DNA from: Nageia nagi
Taxonomy: Eukaryota; Pinophyta
Assembly (NCBI GenBank): GCA_050084985.1
Contig: JBITNC010000001.1
Location: 111,600,001 to 111,664,000 of the forward strand
Direction: 5' to 3'
Length of the DNA: 64,000 nucleotides
The notes beneath the pieces were generated by a model. The model saw only the letters and a program-made list of their open reading frames with translations. It did no database searches and had not been told where the DNA came from. The stretch's first letter is position 1; every line of letters begins with the position of its first letter. Positions 35,111 to 47,959 of this stretch are shown here, piece by piece. The translations under genes and the position numbers were made by a program.

Positions 35111-36886
35111 CAAGCAAAAATGACTTGTCATTTTCAGTTTGACATCTAAATGGATGCAAAAAAGGAAACAAAAAGGATAGTGAAAATTCATTATTTTAAG
35201 CTCAATTTTTAGAAATGAAGACCATTTTGGTTGCTAGATCATGATGAGAATCGATTTCCACCTTTCGGTGTTTAGAATGAGCACTTAGCTTTGAAAGAGA
35301 GATTTTGATGCTTGTCATTTAATAGTTAAGTAGGATCGAGTTACACTCATATATAGGGTAGGTGCTTATGATCAAACTTAGAGGATGGTATTTAATGGTC
35401 TCATAGAAAATAATTTCCATATTAATTTCCATAATATGAGCTAGCCTCTAAAGTGAAAGATACTACCCAACGGTACAAAACTCTTTTTGTGATAAAAAGA
35501 TGCGATCTTGAAAAATTAATATTTTTGGATTTTTGATTATTTAATTTTTATATGTTTTTTATTTAATTAATGCAAACAACAAAAATTTTTCTAGATACCT
35601 AAATTGAAGAAAACTTCGAAAAAAATTATTGATTAAAAATTGGGTGGTAACATCTTCTACTTATCATACATAGTATGTAGTTAATATTTTATATTGAATA
35701 TGGTATTTATTATGAAAAAATTTATATCTTCATTATTAAAATTTTCCATATTCTCTTATAGAATCATGGAGTGTAGTATAAATCATGTATATTGTATTTC
35801 ATGATAAAATCAATTTTTAGATATTTAAATTGGTAATCATCCATCAATAAATTAGCCTCATATAACAAAAATAAAAAAATCTTTAGATTTGGAGATCAAG
35901 TTTATGAGTGGGAATTTTATTATAGATTTTCTTGATGAGAATTTGGGTGTTTGATTTCCTTTGTATCTAGTTTTTGTATTGTTGTTTCTTATAGTGATGC
36001 TAGTATCAACATTTATATCACCACTTATGTTATGATTTATGAGGAATGAGGTATCTAAATTGAGGGAGATGGTGGTTCTAGAAGTGAGGAGTGTCTTTAT
36101 TATGTTTGGGTATTATCTAAGGTATTTTGGAGTTCCTTCTATCTTCTACATGGATGACTTGACCATGAATTGACCTTCACCCAAGAATGAATCGACTTTA
36201 TATATTGTATGGTAGCATCAAGAATGATGGAAGTGCTAAGGATTATCTTCATGAGGAGTTTAGTTTCTAAATTTAGAGGTTAGATGTATGTGCATAATTT
36301 CATACTAGTATTGTATTTCTATTCATGTTTCTATACATGAAGCTCAACATCAACGTTGATTGACCAGAACATATTTTTAAGAAGTTAAAGCAATTTAAGG
36401 AGTTTGAATTGGTTCTTGCAAATTGTAATGCTTAGGGAATCCTAAGGGATTTTAGAATTCAAAAACTTCCTAAATAATTCATATAAGGATTGTTGATGAT
36501 ATAGAGAAGTTTTTTGATGATTTTTTATTACTCATAGTGAGGAATAAGTTTTTCTACTATTCTCTTGAGAAGATATAGAGGATATTGTATTCTCAAGCCT
36601 TATGGGTTTTGTAATATTTCCTTGCAATTAATTGATAATAAGGATGCAAAAGACTATATTTATGTACACATTGGAAGGAACCAATATAAATCTCTATGTT
36701 AATTTATTTGGTGTAAAGGTTTGTCTTTTCATTTACTATATTTACATTATTTATTTATTATAATCGATATTTAATGCATTATGAATAATTGGTATAAGGC
36801 ATTTTAACAATTTAATTTGATCATCAAATTATTAATTTGTATTTGAAGATCCTTTGAAATACGTAGGCTTAAGTTGATTATAGATT
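35111..36886 (+). other. Probable 5' LTR region of element F (left limit not found)
   Basis: No gene is recognised. The position directly before the primer-binding site at 36890 implies that an LTR ends at about 36887. Its partner is not in the window, so its start cannot be set. Confidence 0.4.
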
Positions 36887-36889
36887 ATG

Positions 36890-36904
36890 TGGTATTAGAT
36901 CATA
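36890..36904 (+). other. Element F primer-binding site (initiator Met tRNA type)
   Basis: The plus strand reads TGGTATTAGATCATA, two changes from the usual plant site in its first 12 bases. A plus-strand gag follows ~350 bp downstream, which supports the call. Confidence 0.6.
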
Positions 36905-37234
36905 AGTTTTTGATTGAAGGGGCTTGTAGATATATTATAGAAGACCTCATAATAGAGAGTTGGTTCTTTATAATCTTGATATGGTAAAAGATAATGAAGA
37001 AATATAAATATAGAGAGGAATGAGGAAGAACCACCAATTTAAAGAATGTTTGAAATAGAATTGGAGAGAAATGTTATTGCTATGGAATAATATATGACTC
37101 AACTCATGAATATGATGATGAGAAATTGTAATTAGTTCAAGAATGAGGAGGGTAGACAGACATAGAAAAGGGAAAGACAATCCATAAATAGTGAGGATAT
37201 TGTCTCTTCTTCTTCTTCTTCCATTCTTTTCAAA

Positions 37235-37929
37235 GTGGAAGCCAAGTTGGGAATTCCAATATTTATGGCGAATATTGATTATGAGAAGCTAAATAATTAG
37301 ATAAAGCAACTTGATGTATATTTCCAAGTCCAAGGTATCTCTAGTGATGAGCATAGGATTTCTTTTGTAAGATTGAAAATGGGGGTCATGCACTTATTTA
37401 GTGGGAAAGCCATATTGAATCCATTAGGAATGAGAACCAACCACCTATCTCTTCTTGGGATGAGCTCATAAAGATTCTTAGAGATCAATTCTATTCATTA
37501 GGGTATCATAATAACCAATTAATTAAATGATAATATTTTTTATAGAAAAATAATAGTTAGTACAAGATTACACCATATAATATAGAAGATAAGCTACCTT
37601 GTTGGAAATTTCTTTAAAATATTCCATAGTTTTGATGAAGTATATTAGAGAACAACATAGTCATTTGAGAAGACTTATAATGTTGTTCAATCCAATCATA
37701 TTTGAATCAGGTGAGTGTTCAAGCACAATACATTGAGGAATATAGAAATAAGAAAAACCATGGTGATTCCTATAACTCCAATAAAAGTAATAAAAAAAAT
37801 GGACTTGACAAAGGGAAAACTATAGAAAAAGGCAAGTGAAAGCAAAAAGAGAATACTACTACTACCACTACAAAGAAAAATGAAGGTAATAAAGCATGAT
37901 AAATATGGTCATGCTGAGAATAAGTGTTG
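37235..37929 (+). pseudogene. gag: Gag of plus-strand gypsy element F, cut by the CACTA element
   Basis: Plus-strand translation gives KLGIPIFMANIDYEKLNN, QLDVYFQVQGISSDEHRISF and, one frame over, ESIRNENQPPISSWDELIKI and RDQFYSLGYHNNQLIK. HSHLRRLIMLFNP then follows, the usual order of a plant gypsy capsid. A Lys/Asn-rich linker leads to a CDKYGHAENKCC zinc-knuckle start at about 37893-37929. The frame ends at 37929, where the CACTA terminal repeat begins. The rest of F would lie beyond the CACTA element and is not recognised in the window. Confidence 0.75.
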
Positions 37930-38150
37930 CACTACTACCAAAAGGCTAATTTGCATCTTCAATCATGAAAAATGATGCAAATTTGTTTCCTTATGCATTA
38001 ACATGCATCAAAACCTTTTTTTTCATTTTTTTTACTTTTTCGATGCAAATTTGGATGTAACTTTAGACACAAATTTAGACATAAAAAATGACCCAAAATG
38101 ATGCAAATTTGGACACAAATTTGAATCAAAATTTAGCCTAATGTTAGACT
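37930..38150. repeat. CACTA terminal and subterminal repeats
   Basis: The TIR start CACTACTACCAAAAGG is followed by at least five copies of TGCAAATTTG or ACACAAATTT in both orientations (37950-38130). In this superfamily such motifs bind the transposase-accessory protein. Confidence 0.75.
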
Positions 38151-38879
38151 TTTTTTTTTGAAAATTCCTAAGGAATTAATATGTAAATTTGAACACCATT
38201 TTATGTTGAAAAAACTTAAACAAGGAAAATAAAGATTTTCAAATCAATTTTTATTATGAAATTCCACTACCATGGATGTACGTCACATTTAGGTTTTTAG
38301 ATTTTGATGAAAAATGATGCAAAATATGAAAAAACACACATTATAAAGGTAAGAGAATTATTTGACAAGATACATGATGCAAATATGGTTAAGGTTTCCT
38401 TCATACAACTTGCAATGATTAACTGTACTTGAATGATTCCCTTAGACTCTTTCATAATTTGATGATGAATGATCAATATATTCAAATAATGGAAAATAAT
38501 TATTCATGTGTTTCCTTCAAATATTGAGTAAATTGGTATTGTAATACACCATTGAATTGTAAGGATCCTTACCTCCATATTAAAGCATTATACAAATTAA
38601 TATAATTATCTTAATTTATCACTATATGATTTCATAATTTCCTTATCATTTTATAAGCAAAAAAATCAATTCAAGCCCATATTAATTATTCCATTGTTCT
38701 CTTTTTGTAAATATACCATTTGTAATTGTAACTTATTTAGAGTTCAATATAAATAATATTATCATACCACAAGCAACAAGCAAGCTATACATAAGTTTAA
38801 GATACTAGTGAAAATCATATCAATTAAAACATTTTCATTACAAATTGTCTTCTTCATCAATACGTACAATATGTTTTCC

Positions 38880-39140
38880 TCTAGGATTACATTCAATTAC
38901 AAACCACTTTTTGTCATCATCAATATCAGGGATGAAATATATTTAACTTTATTATTATGGTAAAATATAAGGCTCTTTATTGTTAAGTAAAATGCATGTG
39001 GAGTCAATTATAAAGTAATCACTAGGTCTATCATGCAAGATTGTTCTTCTATCAAGTGTGTTAAAATATTTACATTTAAATATCACAAACTGAAATGACC
39101 TATAATCCAATTATATAATTTTTTGATTTTTTCCAACATA
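38880..39140 (-). pseudogene. DUF4216 region of the CACTA transposase
   Basis: The minus strand reads YRSFQFVIFKCKYFN, then DYFIIDSTCILLNNKEPYIL, and after two stops IYFIPDIDDDKKWFVIECNP. This is the layout of the DUF4216 domain found C-terminal in plant CACTA transposases. It lies downstream of DUF4218, as expected. Confidence 0.75.
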
Positions 39141-39644
39141 TTTTAATTTTTCCTATATCAAGTTTGTATCTCTTCAACTTACAATACTTTTTTGATCAAA
39201 ATTAGCCATCACTCCATATTCAAATGTCATTCTTCTCTCATCATTATTTTCTATTCTAAAGTGTTGAAAATATGCCCACATTGTAAGGAAAGATAGTGCT
39301 TGCACATATTTACATGAAAAATGTTATTAATGCTTAAACATATTTACATGAAAACTAAATTTTTATAAAATATTTATAAAAATAATTACCTCAAACTTGC
39401 ATCCTATAGTGATATTTAATGCATTTTTATAATCTTCATCTTGTTGTGTTGTTTCAATTTCATTCTTCATCCATGACCTTGAACATTCTTGTGACTAATT
39501 TTTCTCTCTTAGATTTTTAGGTAGACTAGATGTACCCCTTTAATTCTATTTGTAAAACAAGGCATGTTCCTATTCAATTTCCCTTCTTTTAGTTTGGTAC
39601 AACTCAATCCACTTTTTGCAACATGCATAATGCATCATGATAAA

Positions 39645-40200
39645 TCAATTTATAGATTCATGAAGGTCATAATCTATAAACTCACAATACCATAATACAA
39701 ACTTGTTAGCTAGTAAGTAAGCATTTATACAATTTGTAAATTCAAAGTGCATGTATATATCTAAAACATAGTTAATACCTTTAAGATAATACAATGTTCT
39801 ACCTATTTCTAAGACCTCCCCTTCTAATTTCTCACTATATTTGGTTGCATTACACACCTTTGGGTTAGAAGGATTTATTTGGGATAGATAGTCACTTGCA
39901 TAAAAAAATTATTCCTAAATAATGTATCCCTCACCTATAGATCCCTCTAGTCATGAATGTTGTTTAACAAATCCCTTTAGCAATTTTAAAAATCTCTCCA
40001 CATAAAACATGTTTCTAGTAGTCATAACACCTCCCATGTTAATATCATCTACTAGGTGGACCAATAGGTGCACTTGTATGTCCATAAAAGTAGGTGGCAA
40101 TTCTTTTTCTAATTTGTAGATAATTGCAGCAATCTCTCTGCGCCATTGATCTATAGCAACCATATGTATCTCCTTTGAAGATAACCATTTGTTCATGAAA
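39645..40200 (-). pseudogene. DUF4218 region of the CACTA transposase
   Basis: The open stretch 39951-40196 contains YKLEKELPPTFMDIQVHLLV, then LVDDINMGGVMTTRNMFYVE and RFLKLLKGFVKQHS, a clear DUF4218. The next piece, 39645-39857 (CNATKYSEKLEGEVLEIGRT), links it to DUF4216. Frames are broken between pieces, so no functional protein is expected. Confidence 0.88.
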
Positions 40201-40436
40201 ATATAATATCATCAAAATATTGCATATCAAAATGCATAAAATTTTAGAAAATAAGAGTAGATGCATGTTATATTATTTTTTTATAAAGCCATACTATAAC
40301 ATGACATGCCTTAGAAATAATGATACTCGATTGATTGCATGTCTAAGATCAATAGGTAGAACCCCACATCCATGAATTACAATTGAAAAAATATGCTATA
40401 GAAAGTATGAGTGTAAATATAACAAGTATTTTTATT

Positions 40437-41830
40437 TCAATGGAAGATGTGAAAAATATAATATGAGATCAATATCTTCATGAAGTTGTGGTAATCATGA
40501 GTCTTGAATCCTATGATTTTACCATTAGCATTGAATGCATTTCTTAGAGATGATCCATAATATGTTGGTGTTCTGATGTTTTGAATAAGTTTGTATAACT
40601 TTTCTACTTTGTATTTTTTCATAAGCCATTTTACTGGAGGTACTTTTTTTCTTCCATCTTGATAGTAATTTATCCATAAAGATCTCATTTTCTTAATATC
40701 TTTTAAGTCCTTTCTCATGGAATCATAATTTGCTTCTTTGTATACTGTATACTAATACAAAGAAGTTGTAACATTCTTTACAATGTGCATAGGATCTATT
40801 AAATGTATCGCTAACAACTCCTTCCAATATTTTAGTGTATAAAAAATTAATAATCCATTCATTCTTGAAAACATGCAACCAATTCATAATAAACATTGTA
40901 TATTTTCAAATTAATAAACATATTACAAATATATTGTATCGTATAATATTTCACTTGCTGGTAAATAATTTTTGCTAAGAATAATCTCATCATCTGATCC
41001 TAAAGCAATAACTCATGGGCTCTTTTTCTAACATTTTCCATATATTCATGGTACTTTATGAACCTACTCATAGGAGTTTTGTAAATAGGAATAAGGGTTT
41101 TATCTATTATACTATAGGCTCTATTTTTTCAAAAGTATGATCCATTGGAAAATATTTTCTATGGCCAATATATTCCATACTATTCATCTTACTTGAATAT
41201 CTTTATTGAAGATTTTTCATACATCATAGATAAGCATGATAACCTCTTGTACAAAGATCTATGATAAGTTTATTTAGTGAACGCATATAATTCATATTAT
41301 TATAAAAAATCAAACATACACATGTATATATGCATACCTACATAAATAGAAAACCCTAGATAATCATGTATAGTCCAACATAGTATGCCATAACATTTGA
41401 ATGACATCTAATTGATAGGTCAATTTATATAATACATTTAAACTCCTTTCCACAAGAGCTACAATTTATCAATTATTCATTTAAGGTATACATCCATGTG
41501 TTTAACCTATTTTAGTACAAGGACTATAACAACCAACATCAAATGCTCTTTTCTTATAGACATCCATGAATGTATGTTATAATTGATTATAACAATACGC
41601 CAACATGAATGAGTGGATGTTTGGTTCAAAAATGGATTAACATCACCATTTCTAGACCCAATTTGATACCTCTAGATTCATCCTTAAATTTCTTAGGCCA
41701 CTTCTCCTCTATATGTTTCATTGCTTTACTATCTGCAGGTATACACAACACATCTTCACTTCTATTTCTTGCATGCCAGTCCATTAACTTTGTAAGTGAC
41801 TTATAGTAGAATACTCGCATCAATATACTA
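40437..41830 (-). pseudogene. TNP2-like CACTA transposase core
   Basis: The N-terminal end of the core, 41626-41823, reads TKLMDWHARNRSEDVLCIPADSKAMK in two blocks, then IKLGLEMVMLIHF. This matches the start of the TNP2 transposase family (a WH motif, a PAD.. motif and an RLGL-like motif). The C-terminal end, 40437-40718, carries IIGFKTHDYHNFMKIL, the usual end just before DUF4218. The middle (40740-41600), which should hold the DDE catalytic residues, is too broken to follow by eye. It cut and pasted the element. Confidence 0.85.
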
Positions 41831-41928
41831 TATCTTTATTCTTCACACTTTTGATATTCAATATTTATATCATATTCTTATATTCTATATAATATGAAAT
41901 CATTAAGATGTGCATGGTATGAATTATA

Positions 41929-42470
41929 CTAGGCCTTTACATCCTTCATAATGTCACATGCTTTTTTGCATGAATCTAGGATGACATTATCACTTGAAAA
42001 TAACTTTTCATTTAGTAATCTATAATACCAATTAAAAATAATTGATGTAGTTAATTTCATTAAAATTAAAATATCAAAAATTGAAATATCATAAAACAAA
42101 ATAAAATTCAAACCTCATAAGAGAAATGAAACTTGTATATGACCATATATATTTAGCTTTTATGTTTATTAGAAGTAGGATCATCAATAATACAATTATG
42201 TTTATTCCTTCATATAGTTTAGTTTTGGAAGCATTATACATGCTATCCCTTTCTAAATCATCATCTCTTTTACCACCATGTCTTTCTTCATCATCAACAT
42301 GAACATAAAGGGACTCAAGTAAACCATCAAATCCATTTTCTTCATCAACATTATTATTAGCATCATCATAATGACCAATATTATCCTCTCTTAATTCATC
42401 ATATTCAATGCTTAAATCCCATATAGGTATTTGAATAGGACCTACTAGATTTGATTCAAACATAAACTTT
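41929..42470 (-). pseudogene. N-terminal region of the CACTA transposase
   Basis: 42089-42463 begins MFESNLVGPIQIPIWDLSIE and has a strongly acidic segment (DELREDNIGHYDDANNNVDE) and then SKTKLYEGINIIVLLMILLL. The latter corresponds to the region just before TNP2 where the family has a conserved small-exon motif. 41929-42111 adds a poorly conserved linker. Confidence comes from position and order more than from sequence. Confidence 0.6.
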
Positions 42471-42879
42471 GTATATTGGTTAGGGGTCCATGATTTTTGT
42501 AGTATCTTTTTATCACTCCTACTTACATTATTTCAATGCAATGTTGGTGTAACAATTATCATTCTTGATTGGTCATGATGACTATTTTTTGCCTATAAAA
42601 TAAGTTATTACAAACCATTAATTTAGAATAAAAATAAGTGTAACAAGTGCAAAGTAATTTGATACATCCATTGATACACAAGTTACATACATATAATTTG
42701 AATATACATCCATAAAAATTTATCATCGATACATATAATTTGATACATCCATATACATAACAAATTGATACATCCATACATATAATAAATTGATACATCC
42801 AAAACATACACATTATCCATAAATACAAATTGAAACATCCATTCATACACATCAATAATATATTAATTTTTATTTTTAG

Positions 42880-44445
42880 TTTTAGGTTTTATTCCTGGAT
42901 GAATTATTACATTTTTATCATCTCCTAACTCCAAAGTTCGTGACTTACATGTTGGAGTAAGTCTTTATAACTATAGTGAGCTACTAACTCATCACCAATA
43001 TTAAAAATTTTAATGGGAATAATAACTATATAATTATTCATTTTTCTACCCATGAAGTCTTGTTTATCATTAGTACATTAGTGAAATTCATAATTTGGTG
43101 CCCATTCTTCACCTACACAACTATTTATGTATCCAACTATGTATCCTTGTATTTTTGGTTGACCATAAATGTATAATCATTCTAACTACTTTGGAGGTGA
43201 AATATTGGAAGTATTTGTACATAATCTATATGTGGACATAGTATACATATATCTTGCTAATTGTCTCCAAATTGTTGCTATGTAAAATAGCCCATAAAAT
43301 GGCATCAATGGCTTTGTATTGAAACTTGGAGTAACAACCATAGTACTATGTATAAATAAATAATATCCAGAGCACATTTTAGATGGTTTGATCATGTATC
43401 AATGACAATAATAAGCAAATATCTCATAAGCCTTTGGGAAAAGTATTTTAATTGGCCATGCACCATATGCCCCATGATCATATGTATATTGATATTTAAG
43501 TTGTAGCTTTGGTGGCATGCACATCAAACCCAAATCATAAACATCCTCATTTGGTAGATAAAATAGGTACTCATTTGCATCCTATCCTAATTTATCATGA
43601 AGATACTTTTGAAATCTTATTCTTGTAGGCATCTCTCTAACTTCATATATTAATGGACCTATGTATTATTTTGTCTTCATCTTATGGATCTACATACTAA
43701 TTTTATTTAGTTTCATTTGATATCATTCAATATATAAGAATACAAAAATAACCTCAAATATTGATCAATTAATTACCTCATGAGCATCATCATCTTTTGA
43801 TTATGATGATGAATAATTGATTCTTTACACATTTTATTCCTACAACCTTAATAATAAAATAAAGTTAAATATTGCAAATAATATAATGCATGAAAGTGAT
43901 AATTTAGATGATATTTTATTTTTAACTACATCTTACATAATAACATTTATCTTACCTCATCTTCATTTAATGAAATATCACTCCTCCTCATGGGACATAT
44001 AGAAAATATCTCAAGCTTTGAATTAGATGACACATCACTCCTCAACCTCCTAATAATTGGTGCAGGCAACTCTTACAAATTAGATGACACATCACTCCTT
44101 GACCTTCTAGTAACTAGTGTAGGAAACTCCTTTGAATTAGATGACACATCACTCCTAACATCTCTCTAGTGCTGAGGTAGTGCAATATGAATATTTGAAT
44201 TTGATGATACATAACTCCTCCTCCACCTTAGTCTCATTATATAAGCCAATTAGTCACAAACCTATTTTACAATTTAAAGAAAAAATATATTACTACATAA
44301 ATAATAATTATCTATAAATATTTCAATCTTAGAATTAGAATTATTAAAGAAGTAAAATTTTTTCAACTACAAATATAAAATGATCATATACATTCTATGT
44401 AATAGAAGACACATCATCAATCAAAGTTCTTTTAGGAGTTATCAT
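42880..44445 (-). pseudogene. Second CACTA-internal ORF with repeats and a possible SET-like end
   Basis: It starts at about 44445 (MITPKRTLIDDVSS). 43960-44220 encodes four or five repeats of a 19-21-residue unit whose core is RSDVSSNSK (DNA periods 57 and 63 bp). After a gap it reads EDVYDLGLMCMPPKLQLKYQ (about 43490-43550), a stretch open at 43186-43395, and then YINSCVGEEWAPNYEFH and IVIIPIKIFNIGDELVAHYS at about 42960-43130. The last piece resembles the end of SET methyltransferase domains (a basic strand, then G-[DE]-E-L..Y). That is inference from pattern. The frame has several stops. Confidence 0.4.
43968..44220. repeat. 57-63-bp coding tandem repeat
   Basis: AATTAGATGACACATCACTCCT recurs at 44021, 44078, 44135 and, diverged, 44198. 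A weaker copy lies at 43968. All spacings are multiples of three, so the repeat is kept in a minus-strand frame. Confidence 0.85.
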
Positions 44446-44517
44446 TATGGGTAGAGAGAATAGATAATGTATAAGCTATTTTAGAATAAAATATCTTTCT
44501 TTTATTGTAAGTGAATT

Positions 44518-45875
44518 CCTAACACTAACCCTAACCCTAACACTTACCCTAACCCTAACCCTAACTTAATTCCTAATTACTAACCCAAACCCTAACTCCT
44601 AGCTATTAATAATAACCCTAACTACTAATAACCCTAACCACTAGCCCCAAATCTAACCTTAGTTATAATCCTAATCTAGCCTTAACACTAACCCTAATTC
44701 TAACCTTAACACTAACCCTAACAATAAACCAAACCATTAATAACCCAAACCATTAACCCTAACACTAACCCTAATGCTAACCCTAACCTAACCACTAACC
44801 TTAACACTAACCCTAACATAAACCCTAACCATACCACTAAACCTAAACCTAACAACTTACCCTAACCACTAACCCTAACATTAACCCTAACCTAATCACT
44901 AATTATGTACCCTAACTCTAACCCTAACCCTAACCATAAATCCTAATCCTAACCCTAACCACTAACCCTAAGCTTGACCATTAAGTACCCAAACATTAAC
45001 CCTAACACTAACTCTAACCTTAACCCTAAATTAATTCCAAATTGTTAACCCAAAACCCAAGTCCTATCCATTAACACTAACCTTAACCAATAATCGTAAC
45101 CACTAACCCTAACTCTAACCTTAATGCTAACCCTAACCTAACCTTAATGCTAACCTTAACTCTAACCTTAACCACTAATAACCCAAACCACTAACCCTAA
45201 CATTAACCTAACCATTAACCCTAACCCTAACCTTAACCACTAATTATGTACCCTAACTCTAACCTTAACCCTAACCCTAACCATACCCACTAACCATAAC
45301 CTTGATCACTAAGTACCCTAACACTAACACTAACCTTAATGCTGACCCTAACCCTAACCCTAACCCTAACTCCTAACCATTAATGCTAACCTTAACCTAA
45401 CCACTAACCCTAACCCTAATTCTAACCACTAATTACATACCTTAACTCTAACCCTAACCCTAACCATTAACCCTAAACCTAACCCTACCCACTAAGCATA
45501 ACCTTAACCATTAAGTATCCTAACACTAATGCTAACCTTAACACTAACCCTAACCTTAACCCTAACTCCTAACCATTAATGCTAACCATAAACACTAAGC
45601 TTAATCTTAACCATTAACCCTAACATTAACCCTAACCTTGACCACTAAGTACCTTAATACTAACACTAACCCAAATCCTAACTACTAGCCATTACTGCTA
45701 ATCCTAACCACTAACCTTAACTCTAACCTTAATGCTAATCCTAACCTAACCTTAATGCTAACCCTAACTCTAACCTTAACACTAACCCTACTAGTAACCC
45801 TAACCACTAACCATAACCTTAACCCTAACCCTAACCCAATTCCTAATTGCTAACCCAAACCCTAACTACTAACTC
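44518..45875. repeat. Interstitial telomere-like (CCCTAA)n array
   Basis: About 1.35 kb of CCCTAA hexamers and single-base variants (CACTAA, CCTTAA, CCATAA, ATGCTAA). The hexamer phase is kept in runs such as 44545-44565 and 45355-45372. The plant telomere unit is normally the heptamer CCCTAAA, and here the hexamer dominates. Degeneracy is high throughout, so it is neither a telomere end nor a recent insertion. Confidence 0.92.
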
Positions 45876-45921
45876 GAAGAATAATGATTTTAACTTAAAA
45901 TTTTGATTTTTTTTAATTTGG

Positions 45922-45959
45922 ATGCAAAAAAGGATGCAAATTTGCATCCTTTTTTGCAT
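45922..45959. repeat. Perfect 38-bp palindrome
   Basis: Two 19-base arms, ATGCAAAAAAGGATGCAAA and its exact reverse complement, meet with no spacer. The arms contain the GATGCAAATTTGC word found at the CACTA left end. Confidence 0.95.
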
Positions 45960-46000
45960 TGAATTATACCAAAAATTATAAAAAATAAAAGTAGGGCTAC

Positions 46001-47835
46001 TTTTCACTTTCTTGTATACAAAATTTGATTTCCAACTAGAGAGCACCAAGTAAGTTCCCTTATGGCTAATTTCATTCAATTTTGACTCAATTTATATCTA
46101 ATTTCACTCAATTCTAACTTGTTTTTCTTAATTTTTTGAATGTTTACTCACATGGTTTTGCATTTTATGGGAATAGAAATGGCTTCTTGTAAATTCCTCT
46201 ACATTATTCCTAATTTTCACTAGGTATGTAGATTCTTACATGTTTTAATTCCCCATGAATTTACACTAAACAAATTAAGATTTTTGGAATTCTCAAAAAT
46301 TTACACTAAAAAAACTAGGGTTTTTGGAATTCTCTCTAAATTTTGATTGTATACTATCAATGATGCATGTTAAAATTGAAACTTAATTCCATATGCTAGG
46401 TTTTTTTGAATTCCCTGTAAAATTTTTGAATTTCCCATAAAATTAATTCCATATGCTAGGGTTTTCCAAATTCCTCATCAACAATGCAACAAAAAAATTA
46501 AAAATGCATCAAGAAATTGAAATAAATTCTCTACATTGCACCATAAAATGAAATGTCAACAAAAATAGGGACGTACTTATGAAAATCTTAACTTTAGAAC
46601 TCTTCCTTGTTCTCTAAAAACTTATTTTTTGCTACCAATTTTTGAAACTCTTCTTATGTTCTAAGAATTTGCTTCTTAAACTAAGAATTCCAAAAATCTT
46701 GCTAACTTAATTGATTCTAGTAAATTAAATATAATTCATCAAATTTAGTTAATTTAGAAAATTAAATAGAATTTAGTAAATTTAGTTAATATCTTCTTAA
46801 AACTTGTTAATGAAGCATCTTTTCAAAAAGTTATCTTTTAAATTAATTATTCAGCTAGTAAGATTTTCAATTTATATCAAGTAGAATTTGATTGAACTTA
46901 TTTGCAATAGTTTAGTTAAATTTTTAATGAAGTATTTAAACTAACTTGGGTTAAATTTTGTGAACATATTTTTAAAGAATCGATTCTAACTTAGTGTGGA
47001 TTTCATCTTTCACAACCATTAATACTACTAATTCCTCTCATGCTCAAGATAAAAAGCTACCATGTAGGTCATATGATCATGGAGGATGGATATTTGTGAC
47101 ATAAAATAATAAATAACTAATAATAAAAATGTGTGCACATAATATGACATAAGTATTTATAGCACTAAAATTGTAAGGTAGGTAAGCATCCTCTTTAAAC
47201 TTGAGCTTTAATATATATTGACCAACAAAATGATATGCAATCATAGTAGACTAGAGTGTTACTATCTCTAATGGATATTCAATTTAAAATTTAACCTCAA
47301 TAATATCTAAAACTCTTGCTGATCAACTTCTATAAGCTCTCTAATATTCTCTAGCCTCAACAACAACTAAAAAATTATCAAAAATTATCAATGACCCTTC
47401 CACTAGCTTTATCATGAAGTTTTACCTTTTATTCCTCTATCTTGTTGAATAAATAACATTGTATAATTTATGTTCTAGCAAGATATCTATTAGCTAGGTC
47501 CCTTGCACCATTGTCTACTAGGTGTTTGCAAATGCCTTGTTATTGTAATAAAAACATAAATTATCGAAGAGAAGGATAACCATTGTATAATCATGTAAGA
47601 TACGAAAGGAACCATTATGCTCCTCATCATTTACAAGTTAAGCAAGTCTATCTATTAGGGCCCTTGCACCATTCTCTAGTAGGTGTTTGCAAATGCTTCT
47701 ATCTAGATCATCCTACTCATTTGTGTTCTTATGATGTTATTTATTAAATCATGTTATATATTAATTAGTAATGTATTTTGATGTTATTTAGTAAATATTG
47801 ATGTTATATATCTAATTTGGTTTACTTTCTTTTAG
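46001..47835. other. AT-rich sequence with a ~160-bp direct repeat, no gene seen
   Basis: 47486-47535 and 47645-47697 share CTTGCACCATT.TCTA.TAGGTGTTTGCAAATGC. Elsewhere no domain is readable. Part of this may be introns of the split gene that starts at 47836. Confidence 0.45.
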
Positions 47836-47959
47836 TGATCACCATTTACCACATATGGGGCACAGAAAGAAGGGTGATAAAGATAAAGATAAGGGAAAAA
47901 CAAAATTAAAAGAAAAGGATACAACAAAAAAGAGAAAGATGAAATTGAAAAAATAAAAA

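Larger units (their letters stand above)
37930..46000 (-). mobile_element. CACTA (En/Spm) transposon, right end not found
   Basis: The left terminus, CACTACTACCAAAAGG at 37930, has the diagnostic CACTA start. It is followed by subterminal repeats (GATGCAAATTTGG and variants) to about 38150. On minus the element encodes a transposase with TNP2, DUF4218 and DUF4216 regions, and a second ORF. The same GATGCAAATTTGC word recurs at the 45922-45959 palindrome, so the element extends at least that far. The matching inverted terminus (ending TAGTAGTG or similar) was not found. It may lie beyond the window, which would place the plus-strand split gene at 47836-63631 inside the element. A 3-bp target duplication could not be tested. 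Confidence 0.8.

Noticed and set aside
37297-37488. Minus-strand frame in element F
   Set aside because: It is the antisense of the plus-strand gag, which matches the capsid order.
44518-45875. True chromosome end
   Set aside because: The array is degenerate, is flanked on both sides by transposon sequence, and does not end the sequence.
46001-47835. Right terminus of the CACTA element
   Set aside because: No inverted copy of CACTACTACCAAAAGG is present here. The right end remains open.
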